Assembly: GCA_016234555.1 (NCBI GenBank)
Contig: JACRBJ010000078.1
Coordinates: 1 to 64,000 of the forward strand
Direction of reading: 5' to 3'
DNA length: 64,000 nt
DNA from: Chloroflexota bacterium
GTDB lineage: Bacteria > Chloroflexota > Anaerolineae > Anaerolineales > Villigracilaceae
Shown here one piece after another: positions 17,703 through 26,865 of this stretch. The notes beneath the pieces were generated by a model. The model saw only the letters and a program-made list of their open reading frames with translations. It was not told where the DNA came from and did no database searches. Position numbers and translations under genes: made by a program. Positions within the stretch are counted from its first letter, which is position 1; each line of letters begins with the position of its first letter.

Positions 17703-18383
17703 TTACGTGACCAACTTGTACCCGATGCCTGTTACCGTTTCGATTTTTACGGCTGCCCCTTCGAGCTTTTTCCGCAGGTGGGCAATGTGGACATCTACCG
17801 TGCGGGTTTGTCCGTAGTAATCGAAACCCCAGGCAAGTTGAAGCAGTTGTTCGCGGCTGAAGACTCGTCCGGGTTGTCCCGCCAGGGTGAGCAGCAGGTC
17901 GAACTCCTGGGTGCGCAGGTTGAGCGGACTCGAAGCGACGGTCACCTCACGGGAGACAGGATCAATCGTCAGGTCGCCGCGGTGGATGGGTTTGCCATCC
18001 GCCTGTTTCACGCCCGCGCTCCGACGGAGAATCGCCTTGACACGGGCAACCAGCTCGCGGGGATTGAAAGGCTTGGTCAGGTAGTCATCCGCTCCGAGTT
18101 CCAGGCCGAGAATCTTGTCGATGTCCTCGTCGCGCGCCGTCAACATGATGATGGGCGTCTGGTCGCCATCCGCTCGCAGCTTGCGACAGACTTCAAAACC
18201 GTCCAGTCTGGGAATCATCACGTCCAGCACGATCAACGCGGGATGTTGTTTCGCCACCGCCTCGAGAGCCGCCTCGCCGTCGCCAATCTCCTGAACGCGA
18301 AAACCCTCGCGCTCGAAATACATGCGCGAGAGTTGGATGATGGACGGTTCGTCGTCAACCAGCAGAATCAGTTCGGATGGCAT
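17703..18383 (-). CDS. OmpR/PhoB-family response regulator
   Basis: 226 residues. Receiver domain with DDEPS, the phospho-acceptor aspartate in LIVLDVMIPRLDG (about 54) and the lysine of LTKPFNPREL (about 104). The C-terminal winged helix (about 130-225) shows RTQEFDLLLTLA, REQLLQLAWGFDY and RTVDVHIAHLRKKLE. It is the partner of the kinase just downstream. The gene starts one base after the stop of the RidA-family gene, so that gene leads the transcript. Confidence 0.93.
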   Translation of the reverse strand: MPSELILLVDDEPSIIQLSRMYFEREGFRVQEIGDGEAALEAVAKQHPALIVLDVMIPRLDGFEVCRKLRADGDQTPIIMLTARDEDIDKILGLELGADDYLTKPFNPRELVARVKAILRRSAGVKQADGKPIHRGDLTIDPVSREVTVASSPLNLRTQEFDLLLTLAGQPGRVFSREQLLQLAWGFDYYGQTRTVDVHIAHLRKKLEGAAVKIETVTGIGYKLVT

Positions 18384-18384
18384 T

Positions 18385-18768
18385 CTATGGGATCAAGGCG
18401 ATGGCTTCGATCTCGACCAAGCCGTTCTTGGGCAGCCCCGCCACGGCAATGGTGCTGCGTGCGGGCGGATTCTCACCAAAGTACTCGGCATAGATGGCAT
18501 TCATTTTGGCAAAGTCGTTCATGTCACGAAGAAATACGGTGGTCTTGACCACATGCTTGAAGGAGGAACCAGCCGCTTCGATCACGTTCTGCAAGTTGGT
18601 CAGCACCTGACGAGTCTGTTCCTCGACGCCGCCGGGGACCAAATCGCCTGTGGCGGGGTCGATGCCAGTCTGACCTGCGGCAAAGATCATACCATCGGTG
18701 CGGATTGCCTGCGAGTAGGGACCAATGGCTTTGGGAGCCTTGTCGGTGTGGACAATTTCTCTTTTCAT
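18385..18768 (-). CDS. RidA-family enamine/imine deaminase
   Basis: 127 residues, the normal family length. The GPYSQA segment (16-21), catalytic Arg at about 104 in PPARSTI and Glu at about 119 in LVEIEAIA fit active RidA proteins, which hydrolyse reactive 2-aminoacrylate. It sits one base upstream of the response regulator. A link to the distal PLP-dependent desulfhydrase (a source of aminoacrylate) is possible but inferred. Confidence 0.9.
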   Translation of the reverse strand: MKREIVHTDKAPKAIGPYSQAIRTDGMIFAAGQTGIDPATGDLVPGGVEEQTRQVLTNLQNVIEAAGSSFKHVVKTTVFLRDMNDFAKMNAIYAEYFGENPPARSTIAVAGLPKNGLVEIEAIALIP

Positions 18769-18900
18769 GATTACCTCTTTGTGGGTGGATTTTCAGGTTG
18801 CAGCTTCCCACATTTTACCCCATTGGATTTCACGGTAACAACTTCAGCCGCTCAAACACGACAGTTGCTCTTTGACAAATTAATCCGGCAAAAGGCCCAG

Positions 18901-18966
18901 CCACGGATTTCACAGATTTTCACAGATTTTAAAAACAAATCCGTGCGAATTCGTGTAAATCCGTGG
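18901..18966. repeat. CCACGGATTT imperfect palindrome
   Basis: Begins CCACGGATTTCACAGATTTT and ends with AAATCCGTGG, with a tandem CACAGATTTT inside. It is an imperfect palindrome of 66 bases in the gap between the RidA gene and the secreted protein. This type of sequence is dispersed in many genomes. No coding function is seen. Confidence 0.65.
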
Positions 18967-19011
18967 CAAAAATATTTCAGGGATTGCTGGATTTAATTGT
19001 TTACAGCTAAT

Positions 19012-19554
19012 TTATGAATCGCGTTCGGTGGGCGTTCCGGCAGGTTTGTTCGCCTCACGGAAGGCTTTCAGGGCTTCGCGCAACGCCTTGCCAGTGCCAC
19101 CCATGGCATCCTTCACTTCCTTGAGTTTCGCGCCGATCTCTTTCACCGTGGATTTTGCCTTCCCGGCATCGGTTACTTTGCCGTTTGCATCGAATCCCTG
19201 ATGCGAGTTGACCAGCCCATTCATGCTCTCGTATTTCGGCTTGGCGGCTTTCAATGCGGCTTCGAACGCATCCAACGCCGACTGCAGGGCGGTCACGTCC
19301 TTGCCATTTGCAGACGCCTTGTCTATCCGCGCCTGGAATTTGGCAATCGCGCCATCGATGTCATTGAATCCCTTGCCGAGACGTTCATAGGCTTTCAACT
19401 CGCGCGCCCAGATTTTTTCCAGCTTTTCGTTGGTCAACTCACCTTTGGGCGGATTCTCATCCTGGGCATGGGCGCTGGTCACAGGGAACGCTGCAAAGAC
19501 GAGGGCGGCGGTCAGAACCGCCAAAATCAGTTTGTTGAATATGCTTTTCATCAT
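19012..19554 (-). CDS. Secreted helical protein of unknown function
   Basis: 180 residues. A signal peptide is clear (MMKSIFNKLILAVLTAALVF, then AFPVTSAHA with cleavage near residue 30). The mature part is rich in Lys, Ala and Glu and predicted fully helical (heptad-like stretches at about 45-110 and 125-165). AAGGAGGC lies before the tandem ATG codons. No family is recognised. The promoter should lie in the 213-base gap shared with the divergent FemAB-like gene. Confidence 0.75.
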   Translation of the reverse strand: MMKSIFNKLILAVLTAALVFAAFPVTSAHAQDENPPKGELTNEKLEKIWARELKAYERLGKGFNDIDGAIAKFQARIDKASANGKDVTALQSALDAFEAALKAAKPKYESMNGLVNSHQGFDANGKVTDAGKAKSTVKEIGAKLKEVKDAMGGTGKALREALKAFREANKPAGTPTERDS

Positions 19555-19767
19555 AAGCCTCCTTCAGGTTTATGATGTGATTTTAGGTTGGGCGGGTTAC
19601 GCGGATATGGCTGGAATGTAAAAAGGTTGTAAAAATTCGAATTTGGACAGGAGTTGGGATAAAATAAGGCAGCAGCACCAGATCCAAAGTTTAGGTATCC
19701 AAAAACAGACTGGTTGACGGCGTTCCGGTTACGAATGACATACTCAACAGGTGGAGGTTATAAAATT

Positions 19768-20781
19768 ATGGAAGTGCGCAAAATCCCCGCCGAGGAAAGC
19801 GCGGCATGGGACAACCTGGTGGGAGCATCCTTACAGGGAAATATCTTTCTAACATACGAATTTCAATCCGCGTGGTGTGAGACCGACTCGTCGCTTCACC
19901 TTTTGAGGCTGGGATGCTACGACAAAAACGGAAGGCTGGTCGGCGGGCAATCGGTTTTCCACAAGAAGGTGTTTGGCTTGCGGATTCCGTTCCCGCTGAG
20001 CATTTTCTACGCAAGCACACCGATCCTGTCAAAGGAAATTCAGGAGGACCACGAAGCGCAGCACGAAGTGTTGTCGGCTCTGGCACGGCATTCCAGAAAA
20101 TACTTCCCATTTCTAAAGATCGAGTTTCATCCAAGCCTGAAGGATGTACGCCCCTATCTTGCTGAGGGCTGGCGTGCCCATCCCGAATATACTTATATCT
20201 GGGACATAAGCAACCCGGAGGCGATACTTGCGAACATGAACCGCAAGCGGAAGTATGCCCGCAAGGCGCAAGAGGAGTATCTGCTTGCGCACGAGAGCGG
20301 CAAGGAAATCATCGACGATTTTATGGAACTCTACCGGGAAACCATGCGGAAATTCGGCTGGCGACCCGAGGACAGCTGGGCGACAACCCTCCGCGGGCGT
20401 ATCGAATGGATGCAGGCAAGGGACATGGTACGTTTGTACACATTCCGAATGAAATCCGGCGAACTGGTCGGCATTGTCGTATGTATCCTTAGCCGCATCA
20501 ATCGGACCGCCTACTTCATACTGATTAGTTATAATCATTCCATAAACTGCAAGGAGTTTCATCCTGGCATTCACTGGTACGCTGCGCGGGATTTGCTGCC
20601 CGAGTTTTCCCTGGCGGATTTTGGCGAAGGCTCGATACCGAGCATCTACTCCACCAAAGACTCGCTGGGTGCCAAATCAACACCATACTGGAAGCTGGAG
20701 ACCTCAAATGCCCGCAGCTGGACCATATATTACGACATTTTACGAAAGGGTAAAAGAGTCATTACCAGCCACCTGCCTTAG
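19768..20781 (+). CDS. FemAB/GNAT-fold acyltransferase-like protein, copy 1
   Basis: 337 residues from the ATG of MEVRKIPAEE, chosen for the GGAGG ten bases upstream. The pattern matches the FemAB-like/BioF2-like GNAT group: QGNIFLTYEFQSAWCETD near the start, a long GRLVGGQSVF segment, RKRKYARKA near 160 and YWKLET near the end. It is about 60 percent similar by eye to the genes at 21,899 and 22,936. Such proteins often transfer amino acids or acyl groups to cell-surface polymers. The substrate is unknown. Confidence 0.75.
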   Translation: MEVRKIPAEESAAWDNLVGASLQGNIFLTYEFQSAWCETDSSLHLLRLGCYDKNGRLVGGQSVFHKKVFGLRIPFPLSIFYASTPILSKEIQEDHEAQHEVLSALARHSRKYFPFLKIEFHPSLKDVRPYLAEGWRAHPEYTYIWDISNPEAILANMNRKRKYARKAQEEYLLAHESGKEIIDDFMELYRETMRKFGWRPEDSWATTLRGRIEWMQARDMVRLYTFRMKSGELVGIVVCILSRINRTAYFILISYNHSINCKEFHPGIHWYAARDLLPEFSLADFGEGSIPSIYSTKDSLGAKSTPYWKLETSNARSWTIYYDILRKGKRVITSHLP

Positions 20782-20786
20782 AGCCC

Positions 20787-20873
20787 ATCCGAATAACTGG
20801 CTGGATTCTGGAGTCTGGGTGCTTGCTCCCTTAATTTCAATAGCAAGCTGTCAGACTCCAGAGTAAATCGGAT
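20787..20873. repeat. Long palindromic intergenic element
   Basis: Nested inverted repeats: ATCCGA/TCGGAT at the ends (20787-20792, 20868-20873), CTGGAGTCTG/CAGACTCCAG (20808-20817, 20852-20861) and GCTTGCT/AGCAAGC (20821-20827, 20842-20848). It could be a REP- or MITE-like unit, and as RNA a long hairpin between tandem acyltransferase genes. Confidence 0.75.
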
Positions 20874-20909
20874 AGACTTTTAGGATGCGACGACCGAGAG
20901 GATTTTCAC

Positions 20910-21830
20910 ATGAATATTATTCGGCAGCTGACTTCAGATGAATATGAAAAATGGGATGAGTTTGTAGTGCGTTCTCCCGAGGGAGGAATTTTTCAAACGA
21001 TTGCATGGAATCAGATGATTTGCGACACAAGCCCCCAACTGTCAGGGTTGCTGCCTCTGGTTAACATGGACGAAAAGGGCTTTCAGGCGGGAATCCTGGT
21101 TTGTTATTCCACCAAATCAGGCAGGAAAATATCCAACTTTCCCATGTTTGGGTACGTATCGCCGGTGCTGTCGCCGGAGCTGAACTATGCGAACAGGTAT
21201 CACACATATAAAAATTACACAATACTGGCGGAACTGTTAAAACAACTGGTTCAGGAGATCAAATACATCCGCATGGAGAACGGTCCCGAGATTTGGGATA
21301 TTCGCCCACATGAATTTCAGGACTGGGACATCGAAACGACCTACACCCATATTTGGAAGGGGGGGGCAGCAGGCGCCTGGGAAAAGATCGACCAGGAGAT
21401 AAAAGAAACAATCGAGACAGCCGGGCAAAACTTCACATTCAAGGAGGATGAGGAATGGAAAAACCTTGACCGGTTCTTGAAGGGCGCAGGCGCTGGAGTG
21501 ATAACACGAGAGCGAATTGAGTGGCTTAGAACGCGGGGAGCGGGTCGTTTGTATCTGGTGGCGGATCAAAAGGGGACAGTGAGCGGAATGACGCTGGCGA
21601 TACTGAGCAGGGAGAATCAGACTGCATATCTATGGGGCAGCAAATGTAACGAGTTGAAGATGGAGAAGGAGGTGCTGCCATACCTGTACTGGAAGAGTTA
21701 CGAAGCTTTGGCGAATGATTTTCCGCACATGGACCTGGGCGGGTCAGACAGATATGAGATTGGCCTGGTCAAGGACAAGCTGGGATGCGAACCTGTCCCC
21801 AGATTCATCACAACCTTTGGAAAAAAGTAG
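20910..21830 (+). CDS. FemAB/GNAT-fold acyltransferase-like protein, divergent copy 2
   Basis: 306 residues. The same architecture as its neighbours but clearly diverged: it starts with DEYEKWDEFVVRSPEGGIFQT, has a central EWKNLDRFLKGAGAGVITRERIEWL, and ends DLGGSDRYEIGLVKDKLGCE. The WDEFV-S-PxGxIFQT opening is the family signature. The RKRKYxRKA stretch of the other copies is missing. The role is presumably modification of a surface polymer. Confidence 0.7.
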   Translation: MNIIRQLTSDEYEKWDEFVVRSPEGGIFQTIAWNQMICDTSPQLSGLLPLVNMDEKGFQAGILVCYSTKSGRKISNFPMFGYVSPVLSPELNYANRYHTYKNYTILAELLKQLVQEIKYIRMENGPEIWDIRPHEFQDWDIETTYTHIWKGGAAGAWEKIDQEIKETIETAGQNFTFKEDEEWKNLDRFLKGAGAGVITRERIEWLRTRGAGRLYLVADQKGTVSGMTLAILSRENQTAYLWGSKCNELKMEKEVLPYLYWKSYEALANDFPHMDLGGSDRYEIGLVKDKLGCEPVPRFITTFGKK

Positions 21831-21898
21831 TTCTTCGCGGCTCCTGCTGTAATTTATCAAAAATATATTCACGGGTCATTTAGAGGCGTAGACATTAT

Positions 21899-22906
21899 AT
21901 GGAAGTACGTGAAATTTCGGGGAGCGGGCAAACTGCATGGGATGAATTGGTGGCATCATCCCGTCAGGGCAACATTTTCGTGATGCATGAACTCCAATCA
22001 GTCTGGTGTGAAACTGACCCATCGCTTCACCTTGTAAGACTGGGATGCTATGACGAACATGGAAAACTGATCGGTGGGCAGTCTATTTTCCGCCGGAAAG
22101 TCCTGGGCTTGCGCATTCCGACGACACTTAGCATTTTTTATGCGGGCACGCCGATTCTGCCCTCGGTGGTTCAGGATGACGATTTGCAACAACGCGCCGT
22201 TTTATCAGCGCTTGCGCAATACTCCATTCGAAGTTTCCCGTTTCTAAAAATCGAATTCCATCCGACCTTGAAGGATGTGAGACCCTACCTGAAAGAGGGC
22301 TGGCATGCCTATCCTGAATATACTTACGTCTGGGAAATCAGCGACCCGGATGCAATTCTCACGAACATACAACATCGCAAGCGGAAATATGTCCGCAAGG
22401 CGCGTGAGCAATTCCTATTTACCAGTGAGACAGGAGATGCCATAGTCGCCGACTTCCTGCGGCTTTATCGTGAAACAGTCAAGAAGTTTGGCTGGCACCC
22501 CGGAGACGTGTGGATAAAAATCCTCCGCAAACGTATTGAATGGCTGCAGACAAAGAACGCCGTTCGCTTATACACCTGCCGAACAAAGACGGGAGAACTG
22601 CTTAGTGCGATTCTATGTATCCTGAGTCACATCAACCAGACTGTATATTCGATGTACATTGGATATGATCATTCCGCCGACAGCAGGGAGTTTCCCCCCG
22701 CCCTCGACTGCTATATCGCCCAGGACCTGTCAGGAGAGTTCTCATACGTGGACTTTAGCGAAGCTCCCCAATCCAATCTTTACGGCTACAAGGATTCTCT
22801 GGGCACCAAATCGACACCATATTGGAAGCTGGAAACTCCAAATGCCCGCCGATGGACGAAATACTATGAGCTATTGGGAAAAATCAGACGCACCATTCTC
22901 AAATGA
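21899..22906 (+). CDS. FemAB/GNAT-fold acyltransferase-like protein, copy 3
   Basis: 335 residues. It closely parallels copy 1: WDELVASSRQGNIFVMHELQ, GKLIGGQSIFRRKVLGLRIP, HRKRKYVRKAREQ and GTKSTPYWKLETPNARRW. A strong ribosome site is not evident before the ATG. The stop lies 30 bases before copy 4. The tandem arrangement points to local duplication followed by divergence. Confidence 0.75.
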   Translation: MEVREISGSGQTAWDELVASSRQGNIFVMHELQSVWCETDPSLHLVRLGCYDEHGKLIGGQSIFRRKVLGLRIPTTLSIFYAGTPILPSVVQDDDLQQRAVLSALAQYSIRSFPFLKIEFHPTLKDVRPYLKEGWHAYPEYTYVWEISDPDAILTNIQHRKRKYVRKAREQFLFTSETGDAIVADFLRLYRETVKKFGWHPGDVWIKILRKRIEWLQTKNAVRLYTCRTKTGELLSAILCILSHINQTVYSMYIGYDHSADSREFPPALDCYIAQDLSGEFSYVDFSEAPQSNLYGYKDSLGTKSTPYWKLETPNARRWTKYYELLGKIRRTILK

Positions 22907-22935
22907 GATTGCTGTCTCAAGGCGAACAATGGATG

Positions 22936-23952
22936 ATGAAAGTACATGAAATCCCCATTGAAGAAGGTGCTGCATGGGATGAACTGGTGGGTTCATCCCC
23001 ACAGGGGAATATTTTTCTGACGCATGATCTTCAATCTGTTTGGTGCGAGACGGATCCAGCGCTACAACTTGTAAGGTTGGGGTGTTTTGACGGCAATGGG
23101 ATGCTGGTTGCTGGACAGCCGATTTTTTTCAAGAAAAAGTTTGGTTTACGAATCCCATTTATACCGAGAATTTTTTATGCCACCTCGCCGGTTTTATCTT
23201 CCACAATCCAGCAGGATCGCGAGCGCCAATATCTGGCGTTATCAGTGCTGGCGCGGGCGTCACAAAGCCATTTCCCGTTCATCAAGATCGAAGCACATCC
23301 AAACCTAATGGATGTAAGACCCTATCTCGAACAGGGCTGGCGCGCGCGCCCAAAATACATCCACATCTGGAATATAAGCGACCCGGAAGCCATTCTCAAG
23401 GACATGCACCACAACAGGCGGTCTTATGTCCGCAAGGCTCAAAACCAGTTCCTGTTTGGTCATGAAACGGGAGGACAAATCGTCGCTGACTTTCTGCATC
23501 TTTACCGGGAATCAGTCAGGAAGTTCGGCTGGCGCCCCGAAGGCAACTGGATGACGGCGCTTGGCAGGCGGATCGAATGGATGCAGGCGAGAGATATTGT
23601 TCGCTTGTACACCTGTCGAACAAAGGATTGGAAACTGGTTGAAGCGGTCGTCTGCGTATTAAGCCGCCTCAACCAGACTGTGTATTTTTTACTAATCGGT
23701 TATGACCATTCCTTCGATAGAGAGGAACTTCAACCTGCCATTTACTGGCACGCCGCCCAGGACTTGTCCAATGATTTTTCCTTTGCCGATTTCGGTCAAA
23801 CCTCCACGCCGAAAATCCATCTCGCCAAAGACCTGCTGGGAACTGCCTCAGTCCCAACCTGGAGACTGGAAGCGCCATACGCCCATTATATGAACGACTA
23901 CTACAACAAGCTGAGGGAATTAAAGTACGCCCTGACAAGCCGCCTCCCCTGA
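22936..23952 (+). CDS. FemAB/GNAT-fold acyltransferase-like protein, copy 4
   Basis: 338 residues from the ATG of MKVHEIPIEEG; a second ATG lies directly before it. Matches copies 1 and 3 (QGNIFLTHDLQSVWCETD, KKKFGLRIPF, YVRKAQNQFLFGHETG, WRPEGNWMTALGRRIEWMQARD). It is the last rightward host gene, and it converges on the flippase gene across a 60-base gap. Confidence 0.75.
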   Translation: MKVHEIPIEEGAAWDELVGSSPQGNIFLTHDLQSVWCETDPALQLVRLGCFDGNGMLVAGQPIFFKKKFGLRIPFIPRIFYATSPVLSSTIQQDRERQYLALSVLARASQSHFPFIKIEAHPNLMDVRPYLEQGWRARPKYIHIWNISDPEAILKDMHHNRRSYVRKAQNQFLFGHETGGQIVADFLHLYRESVRKFGWRPEGNWMTALGRRIEWMQARDIVRLYTCRTKDWKLVEAVVCVLSRLNQTVYFLLIGYDHSFDREELQPAIYWHAAQDLSNDFSFADFGQTSTPKIHLAKDLLGTASVPTWRLEAPYAHYMNDYYNKLRELKYALTSRLP

Positions 23953-24012
23953 TACATCGATGAAAATATCAGGCTTCGGCTTCGGGAGGGCAAATGACAA
24001 ACACGTCAAATC

Positions 24013-25482
24013 CTACGCCTCCGAGCGCTTTACTCCAATCAATTGCAACGCTTTCAGTATTGAGTTTCGTTCAATTAACCACACTGCCCCCAGGTACCCC
24101 GCCCCACCGGCAATCGTAACAACAATCAATTGAACCAGGGATGGGCTATTCCGAGTTAAATGGAGCGCCAGAACGGCAAAGATGGCAAGCGGAACGCCGC
24201 AAACAAACGCAGTCAACTCCCTGACCACCTCTGCTACTGTTATCTTCAGGAAATGGGCAGCGACAAAATACCTGATAAGGAATTCAATGAGTATCGCCGC
24301 CAGATGTCCAAACGCAACACCCAGCAAGCTGTATTGCGCCCCAAACCATAGCAGGAAAAGGCGAATGAAAAACATCGGAACGTTCATTTTCGTGAGAATG
24401 TCCGGTCTCCCGATCGCTTTGTAGATATCTCCCACATGGTAACCAATTGAAACAACCCAGGCATAAAGACTGAGAACCCGTAATATAGGAATTGCATCCA
24501 CCCACTGTTCCCCGAACAGAACCCGAATGATTGGGTCAGCTGCGACGATCATTCCCAAACACAGCGGCGTGACCAGCAGCTCCACATACCGCAAAACTGA
24601 AAAGAAGCTCTTTTTTAGTTTCTCCCTTTGATTTTGCAACGAAGAGAATGCAGGAAATAGGACAGAAGTCATGACCCACAAGGTATTGAGTACAAGAGCC
24701 TGGGGGAGACGGTAGGCAAGCGTATATATCCCCAACGCTACAGGATCGTACACAAGTCCAATGACAAAATAATCGAAGTTTTGCTCCCAAACGGTGAGAA
24801 TATTATTCCCCATGATGGAAACGCCATACCCAAGAAGTTCCTTCGCAAGCGTCTTGTCCCATGAAAGTTTAGGACGCCAGGAAAGTAAAAACCAATAGGT
24901 GGCGGTGGAAATAAAATTTCCTGCTATCTGACCAATTACAAGCGCCCACACCCCCAGGCCGGCAAAGGCAAGTCCGATGGAAACGGCGGCTTTTGCAAGC
25001 GTATTTACAAGTTCGGGGATGATTTTCTTTTGAAAGTTCAGATCCCGCTCCAGGAGAACACTTTGCGTCATACCAAATGATGAAATGAAAAAAGTGAGAC
25101 TCAGCCAGCGCAAAATTGGCGTGACCTGCGGCTCTTTAAAAAATATCGCCGCATACGGAGCAATGGCAAATGTGATTAACGCGAGAACAATACTCACCGC
25201 CAGGTCCAACGTGAAGGCAACATTTGCAGCCTGTTCGATTTTTTCCCTGCGGTGGACCAATGCAGACCCAAGTCCCAAAGTACCAAGGGTCGAAAGATAA
25301 TCCATTGTAAGAGTCGCAAGTGCAACCACCCCAAAATACTCCGGAGCCAGTAAATGCGCCAGAATGGAAACGGTAAGAATATTAAGTCCCTTGCTTAAAC
25401 CGAACGACAGGTACTTCCATCCCATGCCGCGTGTGGCTTTTTTTGTTACTTCGTGATAGTGTTCCTGGGGATTATCCGTCAT
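24013..25482 (-). CDS. Polysaccharide flippase (Wzx, MOP superfamily)
   Basis: 489 residues with about 12-14 hydrophobic segments through the length. The N-terminal GMGWKYLSFGLSKGLNILTVSIL and LLAPEYFGVVALATL are typical of oligosaccharide-repeat flippases, with later charged loops at about 275-300. It should move lipid-linked polysaccharide units across the membrane. It is located with sugar transferases and acyltransferases, which supports a surface-polymer locus. Confidence 0.87.
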   Translation of the reverse strand: MTDNPQEHYHEVTKKATRGMGWKYLSFGLSKGLNILTVSILAHLLAPEYFGVVALATLTMDYLSTLGTLGLGSALVHRREKIEQAANVAFTLDLAVSIVLALITFAIAPYAAIFFKEPQVTPILRWLSLTFFISSFGMTQSVLLERDLNFQKKIIPELVNTLAKAAVSIGLAFAGLGVWALVIGQIAGNFISTATYWFLLSWRPKLSWDKTLAKELLGYGVSIMGNNILTVWEQNFDYFVIGLVYDPVALGIYTLAYRLPQALVLNTLWVMTSVLFPAFSSLQNQREKLKKSFFSVLRYVELLVTPLCLGMIVAADPIIRVLFGEQWVDAIPILRVLSLYAWVVSIGYHVGDIYKAIGRPDILTKMNVPMFFIRLFLLWFGAQYSLLGVAFGHLAAILIEFLIRYFVAAHFLKITVAEVVRELTAFVCGVPLAIFAVLALHLTRNSPSLVQLIVVTIAGGAGYLGAVWLIERNSILKALQLIGVKRSEA

Positions 25483-25575
25483 TTTCTATTCTCACTGCAA
25501 AAATTTTACCTGTAAAAAGCGGGGATGTATTCCTGGCAGTCCCTCAGATGTTTTGTGCCGGGCGCAAAACGAGGT

Positions 25576-26463
25576 TTAAGCCCAAAACCTGGGTCTAAGC
25601 TGTTCCGCGTCAATCACCGTCAGACCAGATGCGCCGTTAAATGTGTGCGCGGAAAGAACCTCATCTTTACCTGATGGTTCAAATCGGTGTACGCGCGTTT
25701 CGGCGTATTCGGTCTCGGTGAGTTTGGTGATCCGATTGAAGTTAGTAGCATACCCGTATCTGACAGAACAATCCTGCGAGGGGCGGATCAGGCTGCCATT
25801 TTCCCAAAAGATGCATCCCGCGGGGCGCGCGGAAGTAACATCCTTTATTACTGGATTTAGCGGATGCGGTGTCCATTGGTCTGAAGTTGGATGGTCTGCG
25901 TGGAAAATGTGCAAAGTGTCCCAGGTTGAACCTGCTTCCGAGTCAATGCTGGCAAACAGCCACCATTTATCCTGGTAGTTCAACAAGGTGGCGTCAACAG
26001 CGCGGATGTCGCTGATGAGCGTTTTCTCGAACTCCCAGCGGTCCGGGAAATGCGTGCAACGATACAATTCAATGGCATTGTTTCTCTTCGTTTCGGGCAT
26101 CATATAGAGCTGTCCACCGTGTTCGAAAACGAATGGATACGAAAGGTGATATGGCCTTTCAAGTACCACCTGGTTCGACAAGATGTTCAAATCCCTATCC
26201 AGCGCCAGGCAGACGATGCGACCGAGATTTGTCGAATAAAGCAGTTCCTCGATGAACACATAATATTTATTGTCGCGCGCCAGGACAAAGGGGTCCGCCC
26301 AAAAACGGTCGAGCGGCGGAAACAGGGGCTTGAAAGCCTTCCATGACAGGGATTTGTACCCGACGTTGGGAGCGACCAGCACGATCCATTGCTCCAGAAA
26401 AAAATAAGAGCGGATTTTCTTTCCAATGCGATATAGGGGGGTTTTCTTTGTGTGATGTGACAT
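25576..26463 (-). CDS. GINT1_N-like beta-propeller protein
   Basis: 295 residues. RFWADPFVLARDNKYYVFIEEL at residues about 54-75 and SYPFVFEHGGQLYMMPE at about 108-124 match the N-terminal domain of glucosamine inositolphosphorylceramide transferase-like proteins, a five-bladed propeller fold related to family 43 glycosidases. In bacteria such proteins sit in polysaccharide clusters. Catalysis has not been shown for stand-alone domains. It could bind or remodel glycans. Confidence 0.75.
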   Translation of the reverse strand: MSHHTKKTPLYRIGKKIRSYFFLEQWIVLVAPNVGYKSLSWKAFKPLFPPLDRFWADPFVLARDNKYYVFIEELLYSTNLGRIVCLALDRDLNILSNQVVLERPYHLSYPFVFEHGGQLYMMPETKRNNAIELYRCTHFPDRWEFEKTLISDIRAVDATLLNYQDKWWLFASIDSEAGSTWDTLHIFHADHPTSDQWTPHPLNPVIKDVTSARPAGCIFWENGSLIRPSQDCSVRYGYATNFNRITKLTETEYAETRVHRFEPSGKDEVLSAHTFNGASGLTVIDAEQLRPRFWA

Positions 26464-26559
26464 AAGTTTTGAAACCGTCGATGACTTGCCGCCAATACAT
26501 GGTATAAAGCGTTTGCGATCACATGCCCGGTTGATGCCGCAGTTTTCCTTTCGATTGTA

Positions 26560-26784
26560 TTACTCTGTCTTGTCCCTCGCTGCTTTTTCCAAAATAAAGA
26601 AACCCAGATCCACAATGCGCTTCAATTCCACCCGCCGCATCGGATACCCTTTTTCGGATTTTTCCACCACCCTCAGCAGAGACCCTTTCACGCCGCTGGC
26701 TCTGTGCGCCCAAAACGAATCGGCGGAGATTCTTTCGAGACGGGCAATCAAAAGTCGGATAAGCGCAAGAGTGTTGTCGTCCAT
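26560..26784 (-). CDS. Small helical protein of unknown function
   Basis: 74 residues from the ATG of MDDNTLALIRLL. Predicted almost fully helical, with many Arg and Glu residues; the pattern SFWAHRASGVKGSLLR followed by KGYPMRRVELKRIVDLGF looks like a real protein rather than a shadow frame. No family is recognised. It is the last host gene before the prophage. Confidence 0.5.
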   Translation of the reverse strand: MDDNTLALIRLLIARLERISADSFWAHRASGVKGSLLRVVEKSEKGYPMRRVELKRIVDLGFFILEKAARDKTE

Positions 26785-26792
26785 AAAACAAA

Positions 26793-26860
26793 AAGGCACC
26801 CCAAGTGGGAGTTAGACCCATGTCATCCCCTCAATGGGGACAACCGCTGACAGGGTGAAC
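26793..26860 (-). other. Decayed tRNA-like remnant beside the attachment site
   Basis: On the minus strand this stretch carries GGGTCTAACTCCC (a T-arm-like hairpin) followed by TTGGGGTGCCTTTTTGTTTT. This parallels the T-arm, acceptor and T-run of the adjacent tRNA fragment (GGGTTCGACTCC, then TGGGGCGCCTTTTTGTTC). An anticodon-arm-like CCCCATTGAGGGG lies before it. It may be a relic of an earlier integration in the same tRNA or a degenerate tandem tRNA. Confidence 0.4.
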
Positions 26861-26865
26861 AAAAA

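Noticed and set aside
26519..26821. 100-codon minus-strand frame at the host/prophage border
   Set aside because: It begins in the decayed tRNA-like stretch and overlaps a better 74-codon protein-like frame.
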